A DNA stretch of 15,251 bases from Lachnospiraceae bacterium. Lineage in GTDB: Bacteria > Bacillota > Clostridia > Lachnospirales > Lachnospiraceae. Of this stretch, positions 6,122 to 14,914 are shown piece by piece. The translations under genes and the position numbers were made by a program. The notes below the pieces were generated by a model. That model worked only from the letters and a program-made list of their open reading frames with translations. It did not search any database and had not been told where the DNA came from. How positions within the stretch are numbered: position 1 is the stretch's first letter; the number at the start of each line of letters is the position of its first letter. The stretch spans positions 1-15,251 of the forward strand of contig CAAFTS010000069.1 of assembly GCA_900765975.1 (NCBI GenBank), in the 5' to 3' direction.

Positions 6122-9100
6122 ATGAGAAGAGGATTATGGAAAAAAATTGCTGCCTGCATGTTGGCGACAGCAATGGTACTGACGTTGTTTCCAACACCGG
6201 AAGTACAGGCAAAAGAAGGATCTGTGGTGGAATATGAGATTTATCCGCAGCCTCAAAAAGTGACATATTCCGATGGAGATTTTATTATTCGGAAAGATGT
6301 TAATGTTGTGTATGAAGATGGAATTGATAAGTACACAAAACAAAAAGTACAGGATGTGCTCAAGAACAAAGGAATTTCAGCGCCTTCTGTTACAGGGAAG
6401 ATTGACAAAAAGAAGACCAATATTCTGATAGGAACAAAAGGTTCTGAAGGATATGTAGAACAGTATGCGAAGGAAAAGAAGCTTCTGGATGACACAGTGT
6501 TTCAAGAGCATTTGAATCCGTATGTACTGGATGTTAATGAAAATGTAATTACGATTGTCGGTAAAGATACCGATGCTGCATTTTATGGAGTGGTATCCCT
6601 GATGCATATTTTAAATCAGCTGGATGGGCGCACAATACGGAATCTACGGATTGAGGATTACGCAGATACAAAAACCAGAGGATTTATCGAAGGATATTAT
6701 GGACTTCCATGGTCTAATGCAGATCGTATGTCGTTGATGGAGTTTGGCGGACAGTTTAAGATGACTTCTTATATTTTTGCTCCGAAGGACGATCCTTATC
6801 ATTCGTCTCAGTGGAGAACGCCGTATCCGGAGGACAAGCTTGCAGAAATCGCAGAGATGGCAGAAGTTGGAAATGCGAATAAGTGCCGTTTTGTATGGAC
6901 GATTCATCCGTTTATGTACGGTGGAATGACAGAAGCAACTTATGATGCAGATATTGAAGCGATTAAAGCAAAGTTTGAGCAGTTATATCAGGCAGGTGTA
7001 CGTCAGTTTGGAGTGTTGGCGGATGATGCCGGAAATCTTCCGAGAACAGTAATTGTCCGGGCAATGAACGATCTTCAGAAGTGGGTGGATTCTAAAAAGG
7101 ACGTATACAATCTTGTATTCTGCCCGGGTGGTTATAATGATTCCTGGCAGAAAGATTATTCCGAGCTGAATCAGTATGATGATGGCTTTCCGGAGGATAT
7201 TCAGATTTTCTGGACTGGACAGGCAGTGTGTCAGCCGGTCGAGCAGTTGACTTTAAATAACTTTAGAAGAAAAAACCTTCCACAAGGAGCAGAAGACCGA
7301 AGAAGTCCGTTATTCTGGCTGAACTGGCCGGTGAATGATATCAATATGAACCGTCTTTTGATGGGAGAGGGAACGCTGCTGCATAATGATGTAAATGTAG
7401 AAGATTTGTCCGGTGTAGTGACGAACCCGATGCAGGATGCAGAGCCTTCTAAGGTTGCAATATTTGCAGTTGCGGATTATGCATGGAATGTCAGCTCATT
7501 TGATTCTGCTGAGAGTTGGAAAGATTCATTTAAATATGTGGAACCAGATGCGTCCGCGGCTCTGTATGAATTGGCAAAGCATATGTCAGACCCATCTCCA
7601 AATGGACACTGGCTGGTTCTGGAAGAGAGTAAAGAGCTGCAGCCGTTGCTGGACGGTTATGCACAAGCACTGGAAAGTTCTGCTGTGACAAAAGAACAGG
7701 GAAATACTCTAATCGAAGAATTTGAGAAAATCGTGAACGCTTGTGACGAGTTTGAGATGAAGTGCAAAAATGAACGGATGAAAGAACAGGTAACTCCGTT
7801 CTCGGATTCGCTGAGAGATCAGGCTGAGGCTGCAATTGCATTTATAGAGACTGAGCAGGCAATAGAAAAAGGGAATGTATCTGAAATCTGGAAGTTTTAT
7901 TCTCAAGCGACAGCAAAGCTGGCGGATAGCAAAACACATTTGAGACCAAAACTCCAAAACGGTCAGAAAGTGATGACAAATGCTCTTCCTGGTTCCAAGA
8001 GAATCACTCCATTTTTAAATAAGGTAAATGAGCTGGTGTCACCGACTGTAAATTCTATGATTGATGAAAATAAAATCATTACTAGTCTGATTACTAACAG
8101 AACAGATACACCGGATGGAGCTTTGGATAAAATTACAGATGGTAAGGATTCTACAATTGTGACATGGCAGAATCCGAATACACTGGCAAAGGATACATAT
8201 ATCGGCTTGCGCTATAGCAAACCAATTCATTTGGAGAAAGTAACCTTCAAGATGGGAGCGGACAATCCGAGAGATACTTTTGATGCAGGTAAGCTGCAGT
8301 ATACGGAGGACGGAACAACCTGGCTGGATCTTGCAGGAACAGAGTATACAGATACAAGAGCAGAAATTACTGCAGAAAATCTGAATTTGCAAATAAGAGG
8401 TATTCGGTTGATTTCTACAGCAGAGACACCAAACAGATGGCTCAGCTGTAAAGGAATTGAAGTAAATAAGACAGAAGAAACGCAGCAGCCGCAAGTTGAA
8501 AAACTAGTGGGTACCGGATTTTATAATGAAGAATTGATGGTAGTCCGCAATGGAAATGTCGGAATGATGATTGATGGTGCGGTTGATAAGTCTGGTAATA
8601 ATTATATCGGATTTTCCAAATCTAATGAAGGCAGTGATCCTGACAAAGATAAAACAGTAGTAGACGCTTATGTCGGATTACAGTTTGAAGAGCCGGTAAC
8701 AGTAGGGCGTTTTGTAGTAAGTCAGGGAACTGGAGATCACATTTCCAAAGGAAAACTGGAATATCAGAATGAGAAAAATGAGTGGGTAGAAATTAGATCC
8801 TATGACAATATCGGAGAAGACTTTGACGAGACGTTTTCTCCTGTCAAGGCTAAGGCAATCCGTTTGGTAAATACGGAAATTGCTGCAATCTGGTGGAGAG
8901 TTTATGAGGCGGAAGCATATGCGGGTGATGATGCAGAGGATACGGAGCCACTGAATAAGACGATAATAAAGACTCCAATCTGGACGGTTTATGATGGGCA
9001 GGAAACGAATCTGACTGATGGGAACGAAGACAGTATTGTATGGTACAACACCGGAAAGAATGCAGAAGAAGAAAGAGATGATGATACACTGGTTGGAGAT

Positions 9101-12100
9101 TATCTCGGTATGGATCTCGGAAGAGTGACCAAGGTTGGTGTGGTAGAGTTTGTCGTTGGACAGGACGAAAACGGAGATAAGTGGGAGAAATACAAACTGG
9201 AATATTCTGCGGCTGATGTAGCTGCTGTAGATCAGGTTCCGGCTGACAGTTGGAAAACATATAAAGAATATACAGGCGTTGCCAGTGGAAAAGATGTTCA
9301 TCAAGAAAATCTAAATGGAATAGAAGCGAGATACGTCCGCTTGGTAAATCAGCAGAAAAAACATGCGTGGGTGAAGTTTGGTGAGTTCAATGTAGAAAAA
9401 TATAAGAAGCCAAGCGGTGATAATCCAAATGTATATACAAATGTAGATGCGTTGAAGAAACTTGAAACTGAAAATGAGATGGACCGAATTGCATTTGCTC
9501 CAGTAAAAAAACTGACATTGCAAGCCGGAGAGTATGTAGGTGTTGTATTTGATAGAATCCGGGATATTACCGATATTCAAGTAGATACGACAGAAACGCT
9601 GAAGCTGGAATCGTCTTTGAATGGAGTTGTCTGGAAAACAGTGAAAGAAAAATCATTTGAAGATGCAAGATATGTCCGGGTAATCAATGATACAAAGAGT
9701 GCAGTGACCTTTGATTTGAATACTTTTGTAGTAGAAACATATGAAATAGAACCTATTTCTGTAGAAGATACAAACTTTGGGTCTTATGACGGCGGAGATC
9801 ATCTGAATGCATTTGATAAAGACAGAACAACACAGGCAATGTATACAGGCAGTCAAACTCAGGGGCTTTTCATTACTTATGATCTGGGGCAGAAAATTGA
9901 TTTACAGACTTTGAAAATTGTTCTTCATGATGGAATGAGCGATTTTCCGCGTCATGCAAAAGTATCGGTATCAGCCGATAATAAGACATGGAAAGAGGTT
10001 ATGCTGATTGGGGCACAGGATGGACCGAATGCTGGAGAGGCAGAGAATCAGGATAATATTGCAGATTTATTTCCGGTTCATGAAACGTCTTATTATACAA
10101 AAGAAACAACAAATATTAATACGCAGGCAAGATATGTGAAATTTGAAATTACCAGAACAAAAGCAGGAGATAATAAATGGGTCAGAATCAATGAAATTGA
10201 GTTGAATGGAGGCCAGTTATATCTCCCGGAGGTGAATGATCCTACAATTGTTGGAGAAAATGTGACAGAGACAGATGGAAACGTGCTGGTGAATATGATT
10301 GACGGAGAGGTTTCTACCACATATCAGTGTGAAAGCGATAAGGCGGGAAGTTTTACCTATCGTTTATCTGATCGTACAAATGTAACTAAGCTTGTTTTTC
10401 TGCAGAGTCCGAATACGATTTCAAACGCAGAAGTGACTGCAGAAGTAATGCAGGATGGACAGATAAAGACAGTAACTCTGGGAACACTCAATACAAGTAT
10501 GAATGAATTTAATACATCAGCGTTTGAACATGTATTGTCAGTGACAGTATCCTGGGAAGCCGGAAAAGCGCCGGAAATTCATGAAATTCTGACATCTACT
10601 GGGAAAGTGGCAGCTGTAGATAAAGAGACATTAAGAACGTATTATAACGATCACAAAGAAGAAGATACATCTGCATGGACACCGGAAAGTGCGAAGATAT
10701 ATCGAGAGGCAGTGAAATTTGCAAAATCTGTTCTGGATAGTGAATACGCAACACAGGCAATGGTTAATACAGCGTTAGCTGAGCTTCAGGAAGCAGTAGA
10801 AAATAAAGTGGAAAAGGCAGATATGAATGCATTTGCCGATAAAGTAAAAGAAATTACGGATAAGGTAATTGCAGAAGAAAACTATTTACCGAGAACCTGG
10901 ATTGTGTATGCGGAGAGATTAGCGGCGGCTGAGGCGGCGAAAGAAAATGAGAATATTTCTCAGGCTGAATTGGATGAGCTTTTGAAAAATCTGCAGAGTG
11001 CGGCAAATGGACTTGTTTATGAAGTAAATAGTATAGAAGAACTGCAGGTTCTGTTAAGTGATGTGAAAGAGTATGATTTAGAGGTGGATTATGCTGAAAA
11101 TTCTCTAGCAGAATTAAAGGAAGCGATAAAAGCTGGGGATGCCATGGTTGCGGCTGATGCAGAAGTGCGTCAGAATCCGAAAGATGTCAAAGCTGCTTTG
11201 ACAAGACTTGAGAAAGCAGCAGAAAGATTTCATACATGGACAGCGTTGGAAAACACGCTAAAAGAAGCGAAAGACATTGATATAACCAAGTATACACCGG
11301 CAAGTGTAAAGAAACTGCAGGATGCGATAAAAGCGGCAGAAGCTCTGAATGATACAGAAACAACGACAAATGAGAACATTGCAGAAGCAATTACAGCGTT
11401 GCAGGAGGCGATTAAGGGAATGACTCCTGTAGAAGAGACCTCGGGCGTATTGGCAGAAATTGAAAGATTAGAAAAACTTCCGGCAGAAGAATACACCGAA
11501 GAAAGCTATGCTGATTTACAAACAGTTCTTACAGAAGTGAAAGCGGAATTAGAAGCCGGAAAAACAGAGTATAAGGCTTATCTGGAAAAGATGAAAAAGG
11601 CAGAAAGTGGTCTGGTTTCAATCATAGAACTGAAGAACGTGGTAGACGCCGCGAAAGAAATGGATTTGAGTATTTATACGGAAACAAGTCAGAATTCATT
11701 AAATTCGAAAGTAGCAGAAGCGGAAGCACTTTATCAAAACGGAACGAAAAAGACAATAGAGGAAATGATAAAATCGCTTCAGGAAACAATAGAACAAATG
11801 ATTTTGACAGTTGAGTATGTACAGACTCAGACACAGGAATATGCAGATGTGCTGGAAGGAAATTATACAACTTCATCCAGAGAAATACTGCAAAAGACAT
11901 TAGATGAAGTCGCTCAAAAGGCGCAGGATGAAGTCTTGACACTTTCTGTATTTGCAGAATATCAGGCAAAACTGCAAGAGCAGAAGGAATTATTGATTGA
12001 TACAACAGAACTTCTGGCGGCGATCAATCAGGCAGAGCAGGTAAAAGGAGATGGATATACGAGCGTTTCCTTTAAGAAATATACAAATTTGATTGCGCGT

Positions 12101-12562
12101 GCAAAAGAACTGCTTGAAAACGGAAAAGTAACCGAGATTGCAGATGCGGTAAATGCCTTGAATCATCCGGAAGAAGTTTTGGTAAAACGAGGAGATTTCG
12201 GTAAGCTGCAAAGTCTGGTCAGTGAGTATAAAAATATGGATTTGTCCGGCTATACGAAAGAATCTGCTGATAATTTAAAGGCAGAACTTATGATGGCGGA
12301 ATTCATGATCCAGCAAGGAGATTATGGACAGGATCAGATTGACGCACAGGCAGAAGCAATTAAAGTGGCAGTAAAAGCATTGAAAAAGGTAACAGAAAAC
12401 GACGGAAATGGAAATGAAAACAGTAGTGCTTCTCAACAAAGTGGTGGAGATAAAACTCCGACAACGGGAGATACCAAAACACCAGTTTTCTGGGTTGCCA
12501 TGTTGATATTATCAGGATTTGTACTGGTAGAAAGAGATAAGAGAAGGAGATTCCATAGATAA
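6122..12562 (+). CDS. Wall-anchored GH84 beta-N-acetylglucosaminidase (hyaluronidase NagH-like)
   Basis: Secreted multidomain family-84 glycoside hydrolase of 2,146 residues, expected to release beta-linked GlcNAc from mucin O-glycans, hyaluronan or O-GlcNAc proteins. A signal peptide covers residues 1-30 (cleavage likely after VQA). A GH20b-type alpha/beta domain spans ~38-180. The GH84 barrel spans ~185-480, with GFIEGYYG at 187-194 and the catalytic pair D301-D302 in GVLADDAGN, as in substrate-assisted GH84 enzymes. A helical domain follows (~485-640). Then come about six beta-sandwich, discoidin/CBM32-like units at roughly 645-783, 796-934, 945-1094, 1100-1206, 1208-1364 and 1370-1490. 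About nine FIVAR repeats cover 1501-2090. The C terminus has TPTTGD (2112-2117), a hydrophobic helix and a basic tail, a sortase signal with Thr in place of the usual Leu. AGGAG is eight bases before the ATG. The gene is transcribed alone, between two terminators. Confidence 0.92.
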   Translation: MRRGLWKKIAACMLATAMVLTLFPTPEVQAKEGSVVEYEIYPQPQKVTYSDGDFIIRKDVNVVYEDGIDKYTKQKVQDVLKNKGISAPSVTGKIDKKKTNILIGTKGSEGYVEQYAKEKKLLDDTVFQEHLNPYVLDVNENVITIVGKDTDAAFYGVVSLMHILNQLDGRTIRNLRIEDYADTKTRGFIEGYYGLPWSNADRMSLMEFGGQFKMTSYIFAPKDDPYHSSQWRTPYPEDKLAEIAEMAEVGNANKCRFVWTIHPFMYGGMTEATYDADIEAIKAKFEQLYQAGVRQFGVLADDAGNLPRTVIVRAMNDLQKWVDSKKDVYNLVFCPGGYNDSWQKDYSELNQYDDGFPEDIQIFWTGQAVCQPVEQLTLNNFRRKNLPQGAEDRRSPLFWLNWPVNDINMNRLLMGEGTLLHNDVNVEDLSGVVTNPMQDAEPSKVAIFAVADYAWNVSSFDSAESWKDSFKYVEPDASAALYELAKHMSDPSPNGHWLVLEESKELQPLLDGYAQALESSAVTKEQGNTLIEEFEKIVNACDEFEMKCKNERMKEQVTPFSDSLRDQAEAAIAFIETEQAIEKGNVSEIWKFYSQATAKLADSKTHLRPKLQNGQKVMTNALPGSKRITPFLNKVNELVSPTVNSMIDENKIITSLITNRTDTPDGALDKITDGKDSTIVTWQNPNTLAKDTYIGLRYSKPIHLEKVTFKMGADNPRDTFDAGKLQYTEDGTTWLDLAGTEYTDTRAEITAENLNLQIRGIRLISTAETPNRWLSCKGIEVNKTEETQQPQVEKLVGTGFYNEELMVVRNGNVGMMIDGAVDKSGNNYIGFSKSNEGSDPDKDKTVVDAYVGLQFEEPVTVGRFVVSQGTGDHISKGKLEYQNEKNEWVEIRSYDNIGEDFDETFSPVKAKAIRLVNTEIAAIWWRVYEAEAYAGDDAEDTEPLNKTIIKTPIWTVYDGQETNLTDGNEDSIVWYNTGKNAEEERDDDTLVGDYLGMDLGRVTKVGVVEFVVGQDENGDKWEKYKLEYSAADVAAVDQVPADSWKTYKEYTGVASGKDVHQENLNGIEARYVRLVNQQKKHAWVKFGEFNVEKYKKPSGDNPNVYTNVDALKKLETENEMDRIAFAPVKKLTLQAGEYVGVVFDRIRDITDIQVDTTETLKLESSLNGVVWKTVKEKSFEDARYVRVINDTKSAVTFDLNTFVVETYEIEPISVEDTNFGSYDGGDHLNAFDKDRTTQAMYTGSQTQGLFITYDLGQKIDLQTLKIVLHDGMSDFPRHAKVSVSADNKTWKEVMLIGAQDGPNAGEAENQDNIADLFPVHETSYYTKETTNINTQARYVKFEITRTKAGDNKWVRINEIELNGGQLYLPEVNDPTIVGENVTETDGNVLVNMIDGEVSTTYQCESDKAGSFTYRLSDRTNVTKLVFLQSPNTISNAEVTAEVMQDGQIKTVTLGTLNTSMNEFNTSAFEHVLSVTVSWEAGKAPEIHEILTSTGKVAAVDKETLRTYYNDHKEEDTSAWTPESAKIYREAVKFAKSVLDSEYATQAMVNTALAELQEAVENKVEKADMNAFADKVKEITDKVIAEENYLPRTWIVYAERLAAAEAAKENENISQAELDELLKNLQSAANGLVYEVNSIEELQVLLSDVKEYDLEVDYAENSLAELKEAIKAGDAMVAADAEVRQNPKDVKAALTRLEKAAERFHTWTALENTLKEAKDIDITKYTPASVKKLQDAIKAAEALNDTETTTNENIAEAITALQEAIKGMTPVEETSGVLAEIERLEKLPAEEYTEESYADLQTVLTEVKAELEAGKTEYKAYLEKMKKAESGLVSIIELKNVVDAAKEMDLSIYTETSQNSLNSKVAEAEALYQNGTKKTIEEMIKSLQETIEQMILTVEYVQTQTQEYADVLEGNYTTSSREILQKTLDEVAQKAQDEVLTLSVFAEYQAKLQEQKELLIDTTELLAAINQAEQVKGDGYTSVSFKKYTNLIARAKELLENGKVTEIADAVNALNHPEEVLVKRGDFGKLQSLVSEYKNMDLSGYTKESADNLKAELMMAEFMIQQGDYGQDQIDAQAEAIKVAVKALKKVTENDGNGNENSSASQQSGGDKTPTTGDTKTPVFWVAMLILSGFVLVERDKRRRFHR
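10622..12391 (+). repeat. About nine tandem FIVAR-type helical repeats in the GH84 protein
   Basis: Residues 1501-2090 divide into about nine units of 60-67 residues, each a three-helix FIVAR-like module. The common core is an aromatic residue, Thr, and a Ser followed by a hydrophobic helix: WTPESAKIY, YAENSLAEL, YTPASVKKL, YTEESYADL, YTETSQNSL, YTTSSREIL, YTSVSFKKY and YTKESADNL. One unit (NYLPRTWIVY) is more diverged. They probably form a stiff stalk or a carbohydrate- or protein-binding arm lifting the catalytic end off the wall. The copies differ strongly from each other at the DNA level, so this is an old expansion. Confidence 0.8.
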
Positions 12563-12576
12563 AATATCTGGAAGGA

Positions 12577-12612
12577 ATAACAGGTCAGCTTCGGCTGACC
12601 TGTTATAATTTT
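12577..12612 (+). terminator. Terminator of the GH84 gene with a UUCG tetraloop
   Basis: ATAACAGGTCAGC and GCTGACCTGTTAT form a perfect 13-bp stem closed by C(TTCG)G, the extra-stable tetraloop, 14 bases after the stop codon. The T run after it is short (AATTTT), but the stem is very strong. Confidence 0.88.
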
Positions 12613-12659
12613 GAGGTGTAATTTGTCTGTATTCTGATGGTAATTTTCTTACGAGAATC

Positions 12660-12688
12660 TTTTCAAAGGGGAAATTATTTGATACAAT
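12660..12688 (+). promoter_or_regulatory. Promoter of the dapF-like/dapF unit
   Basis: TTTTCA and TACAAT are exactly 17 bases apart and match the sigma-A consensus at four and five of six positions, 43 bases before the GTG start of the first gene and after the GH84 terminator. Confidence 0.6.
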
Positions 12689-12731
12689 AACAGAAGACTT
12701 ACACAGATTTTATCAAATGGAGGTAGGAATT

Positions 12732-13592
12732 GTGAAGATTGTATTAGAACGATATCATGGACTGGGAAACGATTACCTTGTATTCGACCCAAATAAAAAT
12801 GAACTAAAGCTGAGCAAAGACAATGTAGAGATGCTTTGTAATCGAAATATGGGACTTGGTTCTGACGGGATTCTGGAAGGTCCTTATATAGGCGAAAAAC
12901 AGATGACTTTAAAAATCTGGAATCCAGACGGAAGTATTGCAGAGAAGAGTGGAAATGGTGTACGTATCTTTGCAAAATATTTAAAAGATGCAGGATATGT
13001 GCAGAAGAAAAAATATGATTTAATGACAGATGGTGGAGCAGTAGAGATCACATATCTCAATGAGGATGGAAGTAGACTTCGTGTTTCTATGGGAAAGGTT
13101 TCTTTTTGGAGTGATGAGATTCCAGTGACAGGAGAACGCAGAGAAGTCATCAATGAAGATATGGTATTCGGTAGCACCTTGTATCCGGCTACTTGTGTAT
13201 CTGTGGGCAATCCACATTGCGTGATTCCGATGCGGGAAATCTCCAAGCCACTGGTATGTAAGATCGGTAATTTTTCAGAAGTTGCAAGATATTTTCCGGA
13301 ACGTGTAAATACAGAGATTATGAAAGTGATTGACAACAACCACATTGCAATTGAGACTTTTGAGCGAGGCGCAGGATATACAATGGCAACCGGAACCGGA
13401 GCGTGTGCTGCGGCAGCAGTTGCATACAAACTGGGGTCTACAGGCAATAAAGTAATTGTACAGATGCCGGGTGGAGAATTGCAAGTGGAGATTGGAGAAG
13501 ATTGGGAAGTATATATGACAGGTGATGTGTTCTATGTTGCGAAGGTAACATTGAGCAGTGAATTTGCAGAAAAGCTGCGTGCATTGCAGTAA
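12732..13592 (+). CDS. DapF-family protein lacking both catalytic cysteines
   Basis: A 286-residue protein with the two-lobed diaminopimelate epimerase fold. GTG 12732 is the better start: GGAGG lies eight bases upstream, and the protein then begins MKIVLERYHGLGNDY, level with the next gene. ATG 12717 would place the binding site inside the gene. Conserved are GLGNDY at 10-15, GLGSDG, N-x-DGS, SGNGVR, GNPHC, RVNTE and the FERGAG substrate loop. The two residues that abstract and return the alpha proton are changed. The first Cys is Ser73 (AEKSGNG) and the second is Thr220 (MATGTGAC). DapF needs two thiols, so this is unlikely to be an ordinary DAP epimerase. It could be an isomerase or dehydratase on a related amino acid (trans-3-hydroxyproline dehydratases of the neighbouring proline racemase family use Cys/Thr), a binding protein, or a partner of the DapF encoded 25 bases downstream. 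The fold assignment is firm; the function is unknown. Confidence 0.85.
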   Translation: MKIVLERYHGLGNDYLVFDPNKNELKLSKDNVEMLCNRNMGLGSDGILEGPYIGEKQMTLKIWNPDGSIAEKSGNGVRIFAKYLKDAGYVQKKKYDLMTDGGAVEITYLNEDGSRLRVSMGKVSFWSDEIPVTGERREVINEDMVFGSTLYPATCVSVGNPHCVIPMREISKPLVCKIGNFSEVARYFPERVNTEIMKVIDNNHIAIETFERGAGYTMATGTGACAAAAVAYKLGSTGNKVIVQMPGGELQVEIGEDWEVYMTGDVFYVAKVTLSSEFAEKLRALQ

Positions 13593-13617
13593 GAATATGC
13601 TTAGAAGAGGTTAAAAG

Positions 13618-14451
13618 ATGAAGTTTACAAAAATGCAGGGACTTGGAAATGATTACGTGTATGTGAACTGCGTAGAGAAAAAGTTAGAAAACGCATCTCA
13701 GATTGCAATTGCAGTCAGCGACCGACATTACGGAATCGGTTCAGATGGATTGATTTTGATTAATTCTTCGGAAGTGGCAGATTTTGAGATGGAGATGTAC
13801 AATGCAGACGGCTCCCGTGGGGAGATGTGTGGGAACGGTATCCGCTGCGTCGGAAAATATGTATATGATTATGGATTGACCGATAAGACCCATGTTACCA
13901 TAGAGACACTTGCGGGAATCAAATATTTGGATTTGCAGGTAGAGAACGGAAAGGTCAAACAGGTGCGGGTGAATATGGGAAGTCCGTTACTGAAGCCGGA
14001 AGAGATTCCGATTGCTTTGGAAGGCGAGAATGTGATCGATGTGCCAATCTCTATCAATGACACTGCGTATCGTATGACAGGCGTGGGAATGGGAAATCCG
14101 CATACTGTTGTATTTTTGGATGATATAGAGCAGATGAAGATTGAAGAAATCGGTCCGAAGTTTGAAAATCACAGTTATTTTCCGAATCGAGTGAATACAG
14201 AATTTGTGAAAGTCATAGATCGAACGCATGTAAAAATGCGGGTATGGGAGAGAGGTTCAGGCGAGACGCTTGCCTGCGGAACCGGAGCATGTGCGGTTGC
14301 TGTTGCCTGTATTTTGAATGGATTGACAGAAGAAGATGTGACGGTGAGCCTTTTAGGCGGTGATTTGCAGATACAGTGGGAACGAAAAGAGAACATTGTA
14401 TATATGACAGGTCCGGCAGAAGTAGTCTTTGAAGGGGAATGGAATCAATAA
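13618..14451 (+). CDS. dapF: Diaminopimelate epimerase DapF
   Basis: Converts LL-diaminopimelate to meso-diaminopimelate in the cytoplasm, the last step before lysine and before MurE adds meso-DAP to peptidoglycan. The 277 residues match the family length. Both catalytic cysteines are present, C71 in EMCGNGIRC and C220 in TLACGTGAC. The substrate motifs GLGNDY (8-13), YNADGS (61-66), GNPHTV (159-164), RVNTE (191-195) and WERGSGET (210-217) are also intact. ATG 13618 has GAGG seven bases upstream. It follows the cysteine-less paralogue by 25 bases with no terminator between, so the two are cotranscribed. A terminator follows. Confidence 0.97.
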   Translation: MKFTKMQGLGNDYVYVNCVEKKLENASQIAIAVSDRHYGIGSDGLILINSSEVADFEMEMYNADGSRGEMCGNGIRCVGKYVYDYGLTDKTHVTIETLAGIKYLDLQVENGKVKQVRVNMGSPLLKPEEIPIALEGENVIDVPISINDTAYRMTGVGMGNPHTVVFLDDIEQMKIEEIGPKFENHSYFPNRVNTEFVKVIDRTHVKMRVWERGSGETLACGTGACAVAVACILNGLTEEDVTVSLLGGDLQIQWERKENIVYMTGPAEVVFEGEWNQ

Positions 14452-14485
14452 ATATAGAGTAAAATGATGAAAATACAGGAAACTA

Positions 14486-14521
14486 AAATGCGCTAGCTTG
14501 AAAAGTTGGCGCATTTATTTT
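14486..14521 (+). terminator. Rho-independent terminator after dapF
   Basis: AAATGCGCTAGCTT pairs with AAGTTGGCGCATTT over 14 positions, two of them G-U, around a three-base loop, followed by ATTTT. It lies 34 bases after the dapF stop codon. Confidence 0.85.
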
Positions 14522-14593
14522 GAACAAATAGAAATTGTCGAAAAATAAAAGGAAAAAGAAGGAAAAATCTAATGATAAAAAATGAAAAAGGGG

Positions 14594-14621
14594 TTGATTT
14601 TTTTGTCCAGTTTGATATAAT
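14594..14621 (+). promoter_or_regulatory. Strong promoter of the tRNA unit
   Basis: TTGATT and a perfect TATAAT are 16 bases apart, with an extended -10 (TGA before TATAAT), 43 bases before tRNA-Gln. A small CTTAC-GACAA-GTAAG hairpin lies in the leader. The near-consensus form fits a stable-RNA promoter. Confidence 0.75.
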
Positions 14622-14664
14622 AACCATGTTGCTTACGACAAGTAAGAAAAACGCAGCAAGACAA

Positions 14665-14736
14665 TGCGGAATGGTGTAATTGGCAGCACAGCAGACTCTG
14701 ACTCTGTTAGTAGGGGTTCAAGTCCCTTTTCCGTAG
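14665..14736 (+). tRNA. tRNA-Gln (anticodon CUG)
   Basis: A 72-base cloverleaf. The acceptor is TGCGGAA/TTCCGTA with one G-U pair and G as the discriminator base. The anticodon stem GCAGA/TCTGT at 14691-14707 encloses the loop CTCTGAC, with CTG at 14698-14700. The T arm AGGGG-TTCAAGT-CCCTT is at 14712-14728. The 3' CCA is not encoded. CUG reads CAG codons; the UUG isoacceptor must be elsewhere. Confidence 0.93.
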
Positions 14737-14739
14737 CTT

Positions 14740-14768
14740 AGGAATCTGGATAACAGATTCCTTATTTT
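14740..14768 (+). terminator. Hairpin between the two tRNAs
   Basis: AGGAATCTG and CAGATTCCT form a 9-bp perfect stem with a five-base loop, followed by TATTTTAT. It has the form of an intrinsic terminator but stands between two tRNAs only 34 bases apart, with no obvious second promoter. It may cause partial termination or act as a processing signal. Confidence 0.6.
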
Positions 14769-14770
14769 AT

Positions 14771-14844
<74 letters not shown>

Positions 14845-14850
14845 TTTACT

Positions 14851-14883
14851 TCCCTCGTATTTACGGGGGATTTTCATTTTTAT
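14851..14883 (+). terminator. Terminator of the tRNA unit
   Basis: TCCCTCGT and ACGGGGGA form an 8-bp stem (one G-U) with loop ATTT, followed by TTTTCATTTTTAT. It starts seven bases after tRNA-Pro. Confidence 0.85.
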
Positions 14884-14914
14884 AAGGGTAAAAAGCTAGT
14901 TGGCTTTAGTTGGG

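Noticed and set aside
8678..9304. 208-residue open frame on the minus strand within the GH84 gene
   Set aside because: Rich in Ile, Ser, Phe and Cys as expected for antisense of this codon use; no motif, no ribosome binding site, fully inside a real gene.
10622..12391. CRISPR array or DNA-level tandem repeat
   Set aside because: The repetition is at protein level only (FIVAR modules); no short identical DNA repeats with regular spacers.
12717..12731. ATG 12717 as the start of the DapF-like gene
   Set aside because: It would place the GGAGG site within the coding region and add five residues before the conserved DapF N terminus; GTG 12732 fits better.
12884..13447. 187-residue open frame on the minus strand
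   Set aside because: It lies wholly inside the DapF-like gene, has no recognisable domain, and is explained as an antisense shadow.
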